DNA of 5,420 nucleotides from DASZMJ01 sp035551935 (GTDB lineage: Bacteria; Planctomycetota; Planctomycetia; Isosphaerales; Isosphaeraceae), in NCBI GenBank assembly GCA_035551935.1, contig DASZMJ010000229.1, forward strand, positions 1 through 5,420, written 5' to 3'. Each line of letters begins with the position of its first letter. The stretch's first letter is position 1. Positions 5,364 through 5,420 of the stretch are shown here, piece after piece. A program made the position numbers and the translations under genes. The notes beneath the pieces are model-generated. The model ran no database searches and had not been told where the DNA came from. It saw only the letters and a program-made list of their open reading frames with translations.

Positions 5364-5420
5364 ATGGCCGAGTATCGTCACGGGTCGCACAGCGTCTTCG
5401 AGATCCACCTGCACCTGGTC
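5364..5420 (+). CDS. tnpA: IS200/IS605-family TnpA transposase, N-terminal fragment
   Basis: Only 19 codons are present before the window ends: MAEYRHGSHSVFEIHLHLV. This closely resembles the start of IS200/IS605 Y1 transposases (pattern YRHGSHxVxxIxxHxVWVTKYR), small HUH-type single-strand nucleases. The HUH histidines and catalytic tyrosine lie beyond the window and cannot be checked. An in-frame ATG nine bases upstream (5355) would add MGR. No good Shine-Dalgarno is seen for either start. The gene is fragmentary because of the window edge, with no sign of damage in the visible part. Confidence 0.85.
   Translation, partial: MAEYRHGSHSVFEIHLHLV

Larger units (their letters stand above)
5301..5420 (+). 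mobile_element. Left end of an IS200/IS605-family element (runs off the window)
   Basis: The start of a TnpA gene at 5364 is preceded by compact hairpins of the kind that IS200/IS605 TnpA recognises in single-stranded DNA. These elements move by single-strand excision and have no classical inverted repeats. The exact left boundary is not resolved. TCAA at 5306-5309 or TTAT at 5284-5287 could be the tetranucleotide target next to the cut. Whether tnpB follows is unknown. Confidence 0.7.

Overview
This window is GC-rich DNA (roughly two thirds G+C by eye) and looks like a planctomycete chromosome, perhaps from the Isosphaeraceae. That placement is an inference. It rests on base composition, on a cyanobacterial/plant-like ADP-glucose pyrophosphorylase next to a small protein with an L7/L12-like tail, on a secreted M28 peptidase, and on the mix of IS630 and IS200/IS605 elements. 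No rRNA, tRNA or CRISPR array was seen.

Layout. (1) Bases 1-60 are a perfect 27-bp inverted repeat with a 6-nt loop, and each arm folds into its own small hairpin. It directly abuts a TA dinucleotide. (2) Bases 63-1451 are a decayed IS630-family insertion sequence, flanked by TA on both sides, with imperfect 29-bp terminal inverted repeats. Its transposase reading frame is broken three ways: a 121-bp MITE-like insertion at 265-385 flanked by a perfect 12-bp direct repeat, a -1 frame change at an A7 run (731-737), and a one-base loss near 1382-1385. The A7 change may be programmed frameshifting rather than damage. (3) Bases 1452-1637 hold no recognisable gene, only imperfect hairpins. (4) Two minus-strand genes lie at 3382-1638: a 107-aa protein with a ribosomal L7/L12-like C-terminal motif, then glgC (428 aa). 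(5) Bases 3383-3613 are a divergent intergenic region. (6) Bases 3614-5215 encode a 533-aa secreted M28-type metallopeptidase. (7) After it come a short tandem repeat of about 9 bp (5234-5270), hairpins that look like an IS200/IS605 left end, and the first codons of a TnpA transposase that runs off the window.

Functionally, glgC makes ADP-glucose for glycogen synthesis. The small upstream gene may be co-transcribed with it, with a 134-bp gap. The peptidase is divergently transcribed and no functional link to glgC is evident. The rest of the window is mobile-element activity: an element nested inside an IS, that IS abutting a perfect palindrome, and a single-strand-type transposon next to a dispersed-type repeat. 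I did not find a convincing new multi-gene system. The most informative signals are the nested mobile elements at the left end.
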